Below are positions 1 through 6,792 of a stretch of DNA of 7,298 nucleotides, one piece after another. Positions within the stretch are counted from its first letter, which is position 1; each line of letters opens with the position of its first letter. The notes beneath the pieces are model-generated. The model did not search any database, had not been told where the DNA came from, and was given only the letters and a program-made list of their open reading frames with translations. The position numbers and the translations under genes were made by a program. The stretch is from positions 1-7,298 of the forward strand of contig CAIVBX010000245.1 in the NCBI GenBank assembly GCA_903904275.1, in the 5' to 3' direction. The stretch comes from an uncultured Pseudomonadota bacterium (GTDB taxonomy: Bacteria; Pseudomonadota; Gammaproteobacteria; Methylococcales; Methylomonadaceae).

Positions 1-93
1 AAAATCACCTTCACCCTCCTTCCCTCTTCCCTTGGCCTTGTGCTGGTGGCCATAAGCGACAAAGGCCTGTGCGCCGTGTCGCTGGGTGCTAAG
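1..93 (+). pseudogene. Fragment resembling Ada/Ogt O6-methylguanine-DNA methyltransferase
   Basis: Read in frame 1 on the plus strand, these bases encode a peptide containing [20 protein letters not shown] followed by GAK. This matches the start of the methyltransferase domain of Ada-type proteins, where the pattern is roughly [S/A]xLGxxLVAxTxRGxCAxxLGD. The fragment lacks both ends: it runs off the window at the left, and after about residue 31 the frame leaves the family pattern and reaches a TGA at 115-117. The catalytic PCHR motif would lie further downstream and is absent. The first 90 bases are about 59% GC against about 37% in the adjoining 60 bases, so the piece does not match its neighbour in composition. 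It could be a remnant of a transferred gene or sequence wrongly joined during assembly. The family call rests on remembered motif similarity over about 31 residues. Confidence 0.5.
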
Positions 94-2570
94 CCCACAA
101 TGTCTTCCATCGTGTGACCTGCATCAACAACTTGACTACTTCCATCTTCGATTTTTTCGACCGAGTCATTGATTAACATTTTAATTTCCCCCGCCGCTGC
201 CGCTGCCCGTTGCGCTAAACTCCGAACTTCACTTGCAACAACCGCAAAACCTCGACCTTGTTCACCTGCTCTCGCCGCTTCAACAGCCGCATTCAACGCT
301 AAAATGTTTGTTTGAAATGAAATACCATCAATGACTGAAATAATATCGACGACTTTGCGTGAAGATTCATGAATTTCAGCCATTGTTTTTACAACACGGC
401 GAATCACTTCAACACCTTTTGTGGCTGTGCCTGACGCATCCTGAACAAAGGCATTTGCATCATTTGCATTTTCACAATTCGCTTCAACGGTTGAATTCAA
501 TTCGTGCATACTTGCCGCTGTTTCTTCTAACGCGCTAGCTTGTGCGGTTGTGCGTCTTGATAAATTATTACTGCTGTTTGCAACTTCTTCGGAACTGTTA
601 TTCAACGACTCCGTGATGTCTTTAATTTGCTCAACAATTGCAGCTAATTGCTCTACGGTGTTGTTTGCATTTTGTTTAATCGTATCAAATTCACCTGTGT
701 AACTATTTGTAATCGTGTAAGTTAAATCACCTTTTGATAATGCGATAAAAATATCAGAAATATCACCATAATTTTGTTCGCAGGTTTCTAAAAGAACATT
801 TAGTCCTTCCGCTAATTCTTTAAAAAATCCGTCTTTCACATCAACATTGACACGATTTCTAAAATTTCCTGTGGTTGACTGTTCGACAATTCTGGAAATT
901 TGTTTTTGCATCGCGCGTTCAGCCGTAATATCTTCCCATTGTGTGGCACGACCAACATAAACATCACGCGCATCAAATACTGAAATTACCGTAATGCGTA
1001 ACATTTTGTTACCCAAATTGATAAACATCACTTTTGGTGTTTTTCGTTGTTCGCCAAATTCTTTACGATCGTCTTCTGTTTCCAAATACTGTGCGAGCGG
1101 CGCACCATACATATTTTGGACACTAAAATTTGGAAGGCGTTTTGATAATTCACCGCTCATTTCACTCCAAAGACTTTGCGCGGCGTGATTCATATAAATC
1201 AGTTCTTTTTCACTATTTGATAATGTCACTGGCATTCGTACTTCATCGAGAGCCATTTTAATTCGTGACATTTCGTTAGCGATGCGTTGGTCTTCTGATG
1301 CTTCAAAACTGAATTTAATGCCCATCGTTTTGATGGATTGCATCATGCGACCTAATTCATTTTTAGAAAATTCATTGATGTTAATTTCCTGACCTTTTGT
1401 AATTTGAGAAATTAAATCTGTGGCTTTTTGAATGGGATGCAAAATGCTTAACAACGTCGCAATTGACCAAAGCAAAAGAACAGAAATAATCAGCAAAGAT
1501 GTAAATATCGTTTGATATTCAAACTGTTCAATGATGGAAATGGAATGAATTTTTCCTTCTTGAATATGTTTTTCAATTTCAGTTTGATGAAACGTAGCTA
1601 ATTTATCAATGTTAGTCACAAACGAATGGTCAATGCCTTTTACCATCTCGTCAGCTGTAAAAATACTATTTGAATCTTCAGGTTGGTACGATTTAAGAGC
1701 TTGTTGATATTGTTTTAATAATGTGACATTTTCGTTAAGTGCTTGAGCAACTAATGCCAGCATTTCTTTTTCTGGCATATCTGCCATTAACGTATTTAGC
1801 GCATTGAGATTTGCGGTGACTTTTTCACTTTGTTCTGTAACGGATTTTGTATATTTAGTGAATTCGGTGGCATTTTTTCCGCGTAACAGAGCATTTTTAA
1901 ATTCTTTTATTTCGGTTTTAAAATCTAATTGAATTGTTCGCGTTAAATTCACGCCTTTTGCGTGTTCTGCGATTTCATTTATCGTTTCATTATTATGATT
2001 TTTAATTGTTTTTAAACCGTAGCGGGCATAACTTCCCAATACCACTAGTGACAAGATAGAAATAAGTACCAATGAAATCAATTTTGTTTTAACGGATAAA
2101 TTGTCGAAGGTTCTTGTAATTTTTTTGGTCAAACCTGGCATGATAATCATGCCACCATCAAACGTAACTTTACTTTTACCAGAGTGCATCTCACGGTATA
2201 ACGCGGCAGTAGCTGTGATTTCATCAGGAGATGTTTTACGCCGAACAGATAAATAACCAACGATTTTGTCATTTTCAAAAATTGGCATGTTATCCGTGCG
2301 TGCCCAATAATAACCGCCATTTTTACGATGATTTTTAACCATACCAGTCCATGGTTTTCCTGATTTTAGTGTTTTCCACAAATCAGCAAATACCGATTTA
2401 GGCATATCAGGATGACGTAAAATGTTATGTTGCGAACCAATTAACTCGCTTCTTGAAAAACCGCCAATACGAATGAAATCGTCATTGACATAAGTGATTA
2501 TGCCTTTTAAATCGGTTTTAGAAACAATTGAATCGGTATCGGTTAAAACATATTCTTGGTTCGTAGACAT
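3..2570 (-). CDS. Methyl-accepting chemotaxis protein with Aer-like PAS domain (3' end missing)
   Basis: Membrane chemoreceptor that would signal through CheW/CheA. The frame is open without a stop from the ATG at 2568-2570 to the left edge. Receptor sequence is recognisable for about 826 residues, to about position 93, ending at MEDIVG; the remaining codons encode an unrelated tail. Domains in order: Aer-type PAS (about 5-115) with N29, R52-H53, D55 and W74 at positions matching the FAD-pocket region of E. coli Aer; TM1 (about 162-183); a periplasmic four-helix bundle with the DFK...FKN.LLRG pattern near 216; TM2 (about 353-376); HAMP (about 375-430); a second PAS (about 437-553) ending in WEDIT; a HAMP-like segment (about 594-650); and the signalling domain with hairpin tip [19 protein letters not shown] from residue 751. 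The distal helix and any CheR-binding tail are lost. The start is fixed by an in-frame TAA just upstream; no clear Shine-Dalgarno is seen. Aerotaxis or redox sensing is inferred from the first PAS. Confidence 0.93.
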   Translation of the reverse strand, partial: MSTNQEYVLTDTDSIVSKTDLKGIITYVNDDFIRIGGFSRSELIGSQHNILRHPDMPKSVFADLWKTLKSGKPWTGMVKNHRKNGGYYWARTDNMPIFENDKIVGYLSVRRKTSPDEITATAALYREMHSGKSKVTFDGGMIIMPGLTKKITRTFDNLSVKTKLISLVLISILSLVVLGSYARYGLKTIKNHNNETINEIAEHAKGVNLTRTIQLDFKTEIKEFKNALLRGKNATEFTKYTKSVTEQSEKVTANLNALNTLMADMPEKEMLALVAQALNENVTLLKQYQQALKSYQPEDSNSIFTADEMVKGIDHSFVTNIDKLATFHQTEIEKHIQEGKIHSISIIEQFEYQTIFTSLLIISVLLLWSIATLLSILHPIQKATDLISQITKGQEININEFSKNELGRMMQSIKTMGIKFSFEASEDQRIANEMSRIKMALDEVRMPVTLSNSEKELIYMNHAAQSLWSEMSGELSKRLPNFSVQNMYGAPLAQYLETEDDRKEFGEQRKTPKVMFINLGNKMLRITVISVFDARDVYVGRATQWEDITAERAMQKQISRIVEQSTTGNFRNRVNVDVKDGFFKELAEGLNVLLETCEQNYGDISDIFIALSKGDLTYTITNSYTGEFDTIKQNANNTVEQLAAIVEQIKDITESLNNSSEEVANSSNNLSRRTTAQASALEETAASMHELNSTVEANCENANDANAFVQDASGTATKGVEVIRRVVKTMAEIHESSRKVVDIISVIDGISFQTNILALNAAVEAARAGEQGRGFAVVASEVRSLAQRAAAAAGEIKMLINDSVEKIEDGSSQVVDAGHTMEDIVGLAPSDTAHRPLSLMATSTRPREEGRRVKVI

Positions 2571-2623
2571 AATATATAGTTAATTCACAGTCAAAGGTTA
2601 AAATTTTGGCTAAAAATGCAATT

Positions 2624-2637
2624 TTATCACGCGATAA
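2624..2637. repeat. Small inverted repeat in the divergent promoter region
   Basis: TTATC-acgc-GATAA is a 5-bp perfect inverted repeat with a 4-nt centre. It lies midway between the two divergent start codons, where a dimeric regulator could bind. It is short and could arise by chance in AT-rich DNA, so an operator role is only a suggestion. Confidence 0.25.
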
Positions 2638-2708
2638 TTACTAGCTTGATAGTAGTACGTTTTTATCGGCGGAATGGATTATTTTTGTAACTCATTTACA
2701 GACAGAAC

Positions 2709-2713
2709 AGGAG
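2709..2713 (+). promoter_or_regulatory. Ribosome binding site of thiD
   Basis: AGGAG sits 6 nt before the ATG at 2720. It is the strongest Shine-Dalgarno in the window and supports this start. Confidence 0.8.
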
Positions 2714-2719
2714 TATTTT

Positions 2720-3502
2720 ATGCAACAATTGCCACGTCCCGTTGTGGTTTCATTTTCAGGACATGACCCAAGCGGTGGAGCTGGAATTCAAGCAGATATT
2801 GAAACCATCACCAGTTATCATTGTCATGCAGCGAGCCTAATTACTTGTTTAACGAAACAGGATACAAAAAATGTTGCAGGAATCGTGCCGCAACATTCTG
2901 ACCAGCTTCGTCAGCAAGCAAAAATAGTGTTGGCTGATTTACCTGTTCATGCGTTTAAAATTGGCTTAATTGGCAGTGTCGATACAGTTCAAGTGATTTA
3001 TGACATTATTAAAAATTATCCGTTAATTCCTGTGGTTTTAGACCCAATTTTAGCGGCAGGTGGCGGAACGAATTTAGTAAATGACGATTTATTGACGGAG
3101 ATGCGAGAGTTATTGTTGCCATTGACAACCGTTTTAACACCAAATCGAGCAGAAGCACGACGTTTAACAAATTTAGAATCCATTGAAGAATGCGGTTTGG
3201 AATTACTGAATTTAGGGTGTGAATATGTTTTGATTACAGGTGCAGATGAAGCCATCGAAACAGTTGAAAATCGTCTTTTTCATTTACAACAATCAGAAAT
3301 TTACACTTGGGCAAAATTGCCCGCAACTTATCACGGTTCAGGTTGTACGTTGGCTTCAAGTATCGCGGCATTGTTAGCATTAGGCGTTGAACCGATGCAA
3401 GCGATAAATGACGCGCAAGAGTACACTTGGCAAAGTTTAAAAGCTGGTTATCGAACAGGTTCAGGGCAACTGAATCCGAATCGTTTTTTTTGGAGAGATT
3501 AA
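2720..3502 (+). CDS. thiD: Hydroxymethylpyrimidine/phosphomethylpyrimidine kinase ThiD
   Basis: Cytoplasmic ribokinase-fold enzyme that phosphorylates 4-amino-5-hydroxymethyl-2-methylpyrimidine (HMP) and then HMP-P to HMP-PP, the pyrimidine half of thiamine. The 260-residue length is normal for ThiD. The N-terminal substrate-binding signature FSGHDPSGGAGIQAD lies at residues 12-26, the LDP strand at 107-109, VLTPNRAEA at 138-146, and the ATP/anion-hole motif HGSGCT at 205-210. That last motif has Ser where most ThiD proteins have Thr (GTGC). The Cys characteristic of ThiD, in place of the Asp of other ribokinases, is C209. The start is supported by AGGAG 6 nt upstream. The stop TAA directly abuts the ATG of thiE, giving the classic thiDE pair. 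No TPP riboswitch is visible upstream. Pyridoxal kinase is the main alternative family, but the motifs and the thiE neighbour argue for ThiD. Confidence 0.95.
   Translation: MQQLPRPVVVSFSGHDPSGGAGIQADIETITSYHCHAASLITCLTKQDTKNVAGIVPQHSDQLRQQAKIVLADLPVHAFKIGLIGSVDTVQVIYDIIKNYPLIPVVLDPILAAGGGTNLVNDDLLTEMRELLLPLTTVLTPNRAEARRLTNLESIEECGLELLNLGCEYVLITGADEAIETVENRLFHLQQSEIYTWAKLPATYHGSGCTLASSIAALLALGVEPMQAINDAQEYTWQSLKAGYRTGSGQLNPNRFFWRD
3492..3497 (+). promoter_or_regulatory. Ribosome binding site of thiE inside the end of thiD
   Basis: GGAGAG lies within the last codons of thiD, 5 nt before the thiE ATG at 3503. It supports that start and coupled translation of the pair. Confidence 0.7.
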
Positions 3503-4129
3503 ATGTTTGAAATGCTTCAAAAAGGACTTTATGCCATTACGCCTGATGGTAAAACAGACAATGAAATTTTGGAATTTACCGAAGCAGTTTTGAGAGGTGG
3601 CGCGGTTTTGGTGCAATATCGAGAAAAAAGCGGTATTGATAAAATAGATTTAGCAAATCAACTAGTAACACTTTGCCATTCCTACAATGTTCCGTTGATT
3701 ATTAACGATAACGTAAAACTTGCCGAAACTATTGGTGCAGACGGTGTGCATTTAGGTAAAGAAGACGGTTTTATTTCAGACGCGCGTAAGCGTTTAGGTA
3801 ATTCCGCAATTATTGGTGTTTCTTGTTATAACTCGTTAAAACGTGCAATTGAAGCTGAAAAACAAGGCGCAAATTATGTGGCATTTGGTCGATTTTTTAC
3901 CTCAAATTCAAAACCTTTAGCCGCTCCTGCTGAAATCGGCACATTAACTGCTGCTAAAACTATTTTAACGTTGCCAATTGTAGCGATTGGTGGAATTTTG
4001 CCCGAAAATGGCGCGTCATTATTAAATGCGGGAGCGGATATTTTGGCAGTCATTGGTGGTTTAGCGACAAAAAATTCTGAACTTTCTGCACAAAATTACA
4101 GCACGTTATTTTCAAAAAATAGTCACTAA
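3503..4129 (+). CDS. thiE: Thiamine-phosphate synthase ThiE
   Basis: TIM-barrel enzyme that joins HMP-PP to 4-methyl-5-(2-phosphoethyl)thiazole, releasing pyrophosphate and giving thiamine phosphate in the cytoplasm. At 208 residues it is full length. Family motifs appear in order: GLYAITP at 8-14, VQYREK at 37-42 (Lys/Arg at the pyrophosphate site), INDN at 67-70, GVHLGKED at 81-88 (Asp ligand of Mg2+), GVSCYN at 105-110, FGRFFTSNSK at 128-137 (equivalent to the GPvFpTxTK loop) and IVAIGGI at 159-165 (phosphate site). The ATG follows the thiD stop with no gap. A gene for an esterase begins 3 nt after its own stop. With ThiD it completes the pyrimidine-activation and coupling steps; thiazole and HMP synthesis genes (thiG, thiC) are not in this window. 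Confidence 0.95.
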   Translation: MFEMLQKGLYAITPDGKTDNEILEFTEAVLRGGAVLVQYREKSGIDKIDLANQLVTLCHSYNVPLIINDNVKLAETIGADGVHLGKEDGFISDARKRLGNSAIIGVSCYNSLKRAIEAEKQGANYVAFGRFFTSNSKPLAAPAEIGTLTAAKTILTLPIVAIGGILPENGASLLNAGADILAVIGGLATKNSELSAQNYSTLFSKNSH

Positions 4130-4132
4130 ACA

Positions 4133-4864
4133 ATGCTACATTTTGCAAAAATTTTTCTTATATTGATTTTGGGGTTAGTTATGACACAGCAAAACGCACT
4201 TGCGCTTGAAACCGTTGAAATTCCAGCAACATCAACGCACAAGTATTCTGTGATTTGGTTGCATGGTTTAGGCGCAGATGGACATGATTTCGAAAATATC
4301 GTACCTGAACTGCATTTAATTGATTCGACAAGCATTAAATTTATTTTTCCACACGCGCCAATTCAAAAAATTACTGTTAATCACGGCGCAGAAATGCGAG
4401 CGTGGTATGACATTTTGAAAATGGACGATTTGAATCGAGAAGTTGATGTGAAAGGCATCGAACATTCAGCTGCGTTAATCAATCAGTTGATTCAAAAAGA
4501 AATTGTCAAGGGTATTCCCTCGAAAAACATTCTACTTGTCGGATTTTCACAAGGCGGGGTTTTAGCATTGCATACAGGTTTACGTTTTCATCAGCCGTTA
4601 GCTGGAATTGTGGCGTTATCTGCTTATTTGCCGACTTTAGAGAGTTTGAAAATACAACGCGCCGAAGCAAATAATCACACACCGATTTTTATGTCACATG
4701 GAATTATTGATTCTGTGGTCGCAATTGAAACGGGTAAAGCGGCATTTGATGGTTTGAAAAAGATGGGCTATTTCATTCAGTGGCATGACTATTTAATGGA
4801 GCATAGTTTATGTGTAGAAGAAATTGAAAAAATTGCGGAATTTGTGAACACGGTTTTTAAATGA
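4133..4864 (+). CDS. Alpha/beta-hydrolase, phospholipase/carboxylesterase family
   Basis: Serine hydrolase of the acyl-protein thioesterase-like carboxylesterase family, acting on short-chain esters or thioesters; the natural substrate cannot be told from sequence. Visible motifs are VIWLHGLGADGHDF (oxyanion region), FPHAP, RAWYD and the nucleophile elbow GFSQGG. The likely triad is Ser139, Asp193 (HGIID) and His224 (MEHSLC). The first 25 residues are K6, a hydrophobic run IFLILILGLVM, then a possible signal-peptidase site after ALA, suggesting export. A second in-frame ATG at 4181 (Met17) has GGGG 6 nt upstream, whereas the ATG at 4133 lacks a Shine-Dalgarno. The shorter 227-residue form would be cytoplasmic like most relatives. 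It lies 3 nt after thiE and its TGA overlaps the next ATG, implying cotranscription. The link to thiamine synthesis, if any, is unknown. Confidence 0.9.
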   Translation: MLHFAKIFLILILGLVMTQQNALALETVEIPATSTHKYSVIWLHGLGADGHDFENIVPELHLIDSTSIKFIFPHAPIQKITVNHGAEMRAWYDILKMDDLNREVDVKGIEHSAALINQLIQKEIVKGIPSKNILLVGFSQGGVLALHTGLRFHQPLAGIVALSAYLPTLESLKIQRAEANNHTPIFMSHGIIDSVVAIETGKAAFDGLKKMGYFIQWHDYLMEHSLCVEEIEKIAEFVNTVFK

Positions 4865-6447
4865 GTTTATTTGCGGTTGAAAATTTAACTGTTCAATTTG
4901 GTAACGTAACAGTTGTTGATAACATCAGTTTTGATATTCAAAAAGGCGAAACCTTTGCTTTAGTTGGTGAATCAGGTTCGGGTAAATCAATGACTGCTTT
5001 GGCGGCTTTAAATTTGTTGCCGCATAACGCGATTGTTGAAAGTGAAACGATGCGTTTGCAAAACGAAAATTTATCGCCACTTTCAGAAAATGATTGGTGC
5101 AAAATTCGCGGCAGACGAATTGCAATCATTTTTCAAGACCCGATTGCGTCGTTAAATCCTGTCATGACAATTGGGCAGCAAATTTCTGAAGTGTTGAATT
5201 TGCATTTCAAACTGTCAAAAACTGAACTCAAACAACGTGTCACTGAATTATTGCAACAAGTTGAATTGCCCAATGCCGCACAACGTGTGAAAGATTATCC
5301 GCATCAACTTTCTGGCGGACAACGTCAACGTGTGATGATTGCAATTGCATTGGCGGGAAAACCTGATTTATTGATTGCTGACGAACCCACAACCGCGTTA
5401 GATGTCACGATTCAGGCGCAAATTTTAGAACTTCTTAAAACTATCCAAAAACAAACAGGCATGGCGTTGTGGTTGATTAGTCATGATTTGGCATTGGTTG
5501 CTAGTATTGCTGGGCGTGTTGCCGTGATGCAAAACGGTAAAATAGTCGAAACAGGCGACGCAAAAGCACTTTTTCAAAATCCTCAACATTCTTACACGCA
5601 AAAATTAGTCGCCGCGTTGCCTTCAATGCACAGTTGTGAAAATAAAGAAATCACAACGTCGCCACCAATATTAGAAGTAAAAAATTTTTCTTGCCATTAT
5701 CCAATTCGTAAAGGCATTTTTAAGCGTATTGTCGATTATGTTCGCGCTGTTGATGACGTGAGCTTCACGATAGAACGTGCTAAAACGTTGGCATTAGTTG
5801 GGGAATCGGGTTGTGGAAAAACGACATTAGGCAAAGCGTTATTGCATTTGATTCCGTCGAATGGTGAAGTTTTTTTAGATGGAATCGCGTTACATTCTTT
5901 AGTTGGTGAAGCGTTGCGTGAACAACGTGCCGCCATTCAAATTGTGTTTCAAGACCCTTTTTCGTCGATGAATCCGCGAATGCTAGTTGGTGAAATTATT
6001 GCGGAAGGTTTGCAAGCATTACGTCCTAAAATGCCTCAAACCGAACGCGAATCGCGTGTCCGAAACTTATTAAAACGTGTCGAACTTCCCGAAGATGCAA
6101 TGTATCGTTATCCGCATGAATTTTCAGGTGGTCAACGGCAACGAATTTGTATTGCACGAGCGTTAGCCGTTGAACCCAAAGTGATTATTTGTGATGAACC
6201 AACTAGCGCGTTAGATGTTTCAGTTCAAGCGCAAATTATTCAATTATTGAAAACGCTGCAAAAAGAACAAAACATGAGTTATTTATTTATTACGCATGAT
6301 TTAGGTGTCGTTGCTGAAATTGCAGATGATGTTGCGGTTATGTTTAAAGGAAAAATTGTAGAAATTGGCGATGTTCGGCAAGTCCTGACTACTCCAAAGC
6401 ATTCTTACACACAAAAATTATTAGTTGCGATACCTAAAGCTATTTAA
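4861..6447 (+). CDS. yejF: Fused two-domain ABC transporter ATPase, YejF/Dpp-Opp type
   Basis: Energy-coupling subunit of a peptide-type ABC importer, with both nucleotide-binding domains on one 528-residue chain, close in length to E. coli YejF. Domain 1: Walker A GESGSGKS at 36-43, signature LSGGQRQR at 150-157, Walker B LLIADEPTTALD from 170, switch His in LISHD. Domain 2: Walker A GESGCGKT at 314-321, signature FSGGQRQR at 421-428, Walker B VIICDEPTSALD from 441, switch His in FITHD. Both halves look catalytically intact. Each ends with a HSYTQKL oligopeptide-family motif, and the linker IRKGIFKRIVD before domain 2 resembles YejF. The ATG overlaps the esterase TGA (ATGA), suggesting translational coupling. 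No permease or binding protein is adjacent within the window, so the substrate (peptide, microcin C-like or other) is undetermined. The YejF name is by similarity; DppDF-like fusion is the alternative. Confidence 0.9.
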   Translation: MSLFAVENLTVQFGNVTVVDNISFDIQKGETFALVGESGSGKSMTALAALNLLPHNAIVESETMRLQNENLSPLSENDWCKIRGRRIAIIFQDPIASLNPVMTIGQQISEVLNLHFKLSKTELKQRVTELLQQVELPNAAQRVKDYPHQLSGGQRQRVMIAIALAGKPDLLIADEPTTALDVTIQAQILELLKTIQKQTGMALWLISHDLALVASIAGRVAVMQNGKIVETGDAKALFQNPQHSYTQKLVAALPSMHSCENKEITTSPPILEVKNFSCHYPIRKGIFKRIVDYVRAVDDVSFTIERAKTLALVGESGCGKTTLGKALLHLIPSNGEVFLDGIALHSLVGEALREQRAAIQIVFQDPFSSMNPRMLVGEIIAEGLQALRPKMPQTERESRVRNLLKRVELPEDAMYRYPHEFSGGQRQRICIARALAVEPKVIICDEPTSALDVSVQAQIIQLLKTLQKEQNMSYLFITHDLGVVAEIADDVAVMFKGKIVEIGDVRQVLTTPKHSYTQKLLVAIPKAI

Positions 6448-6554
6448 TATAAAAATGATAAGTAAATCAATTGGATAGTTGAGTTTCAATCATGAATTTT
6501 TGATCGGAGGATTTCAGCAAAAAAGCCAAAAGATTAAATAATTTCAAAAAACTT
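6448..6554. other. Spacer between ABC ATPase gene and rRNA promoter, with AT-rich upstream tract
   Basis: No gene and no strong GC-rich terminator hairpin with a T-run is visible here. The stretch from about 6518 to 6554 is rich in A-tracts directly upstream of the -35 box, as expected of an UP element that binds the RNA polymerase alpha subunit in rRNA promoters. How the upstream operon stops is not evident. Confidence 0.5.
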
Positions 6555-6582
6555 TTGACAAACTAAAAAAAATCGCTATAAT
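6555..6582 (+). promoter_or_regulatory. Sigma70 promoter of the rRNA operon
   Basis: TTGACA at 6555-6560 and TATAAT at 6577-6582 both match consensus exactly, separated by 16 nt. An AT-rich tract precedes it and boxA/boxC leader elements follow, so this is the likely rrn promoter with transcription starting near 6589. The discriminator after the -10 (TTTAAAAC) is AT-rich rather than the GC-rich type usual for stringently controlled rrn P1 promoters. Confidence 0.85.
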
Positions 6583-6592
6583 TTTAAAACTC

Positions 6593-6610
6593 AGCTACGG
6601 CAACGCAGCT
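6593..6610 (+). promoter_or_regulatory. Possible boxB-position hairpin in rRNA leader
   Basis: AGCT at 6593-6596 and AGCT at 6607-6610 can pair around a 10-nt loop, 16 nt before boxA. This is the place of boxB in E. coli rrn leaders. The stem is only 4 bp, so the call is tentative. Confidence 0.3.
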
Positions 6611-6625
6611 AAAGCGAAAAACAAA

Positions 6626-6637
6626 AGCTCTTTAAAA
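6626..6637 (+). promoter_or_regulatory. boxA antitermination element
   Basis: AGCTCTTTAAAA closely matches the rRNA boxA consensus TGCTCTTTAACA, bound by NusB-NusE to prevent premature termination of rRNA transcription. It lies about 38 nt into the predicted transcript. Confidence 0.75.
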
Positions 6638-6654
6638 ATTTAATCAAAATAATT

Positions 6655-6665
6655 TGTGTGGGTGC
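6655..6665 (+). promoter_or_regulatory. boxC-like element of rRNA leader
   Basis: TGTGTGGGTGC matches the conserved TGTGTGGGC sequence found after boxA in gammaproteobacterial rRNA leaders. Confidence 0.6.
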
Positions 6666-6706
6666 TTGTGGTGTTATCGAGTGATTAACAAGATAATCGA
6701 CACAAG
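6665..6706 (+). other. Leader hairpin downstream of boxC
   Basis: CTTGTG (6665-6670) can pair with CACAAG (6701-6706). After an internal loop, TTATC (6674-6678) pairs with GATAA (6692-6696), closing a 13-nt loop. A structured leader is usual in rRNA precursors and helps processing and folding of 16S. The structure is predicted by eye only. Confidence 0.5.
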
Positions 6707-6715
6707 AACAAACAC

Positions 6716-6733
6716 GGCAATTTTTAAATTGTC
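6716..6733 (+). other. Short AT-rich leader hairpin
   Basis: CAATTT (6718-6723) and AAATTG (6726-6731) form a near-perfect inverted repeat, extendable by a G-U and a G-C pair to 6716/6733. It is AT-rich with a tiny loop, so it is weak on its own, but it lies between two other leader hairpins. Confidence 0.35.
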
Positions 6734-6759
6734 AGTTGATTCTAATCGAGACCAAATTG

Positions 6760-6781
6760 GTAACTAATTTTATATAGTTAC
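6760..6781 (+). other. Perfect 7-bp hairpin just upstream of mature 16S
   Basis: GTAACTA (6760-6766) pairs with TAGTTAC (6775-6781) around the 8-nt loop ATTTTATA. It ends 11 nt before the predicted 16S 5' end, where it could guide precursor processing. It has no T-run after it, so it does not look like a terminator. Confidence 0.5.
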
Positions 6782-6792
6782 AAAACTGATTT

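Larger units (their letters stand above)
2571..2719. promoter_or_regulatory. Divergent intergenic region between chemoreceptor and thiD
   Basis: This 149-bp spacer separates two divergently transcribed genes and should hold both promoters. It is AT-rich. I could not find a convincing -35/-10 pair with 16-18 nt spacing in either direction. TTGATA at 2646-2651 is a possible -35 toward thiD but lacks a good -10. No TPP riboswitch core is visible upstream of thiD. Confidence 0.5.

Noticed and set aside
3..92. Genuine C-terminal tail of the chemoreceptor
   Set aside because: The frame stays open, but the encoded tail (beginning [12 protein letters not shown]) shows no receptor pattern, while the opposite strand gives a good methyltransferase match.
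994..1188. Plus-strand 64-codon reading frame
   Set aside because: It lies antisense inside the chemoreceptor gene and shows no domain or ribosome binding site; it is a shadow frame.
2646..2682. TTGATA as a -35 box for thiD
   Set aside because: No acceptable -10 hexamer occurs 16-18 nt downstream; the nearest TTTTAT and GATTAT are at wrong distances.
2571..2719. Possible TPP riboswitch upstream of thiD
   Set aside because: The conserved CUGAGA and downstream core elements are absent, and the leader is too short to hold the full aptamer plus an expression platform.
3016..3255. Minus-strand 79-codon reading frame
   Set aside because: It is antisense to thiD, is low in recognisable motifs and reflects codon bias of the real gene.
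6485..6500. Weak ATCA...TGAT hairpin after the ATPase gene as terminator
   Set aside because: It has only a 4-bp AT-rich stem and no following T-run.
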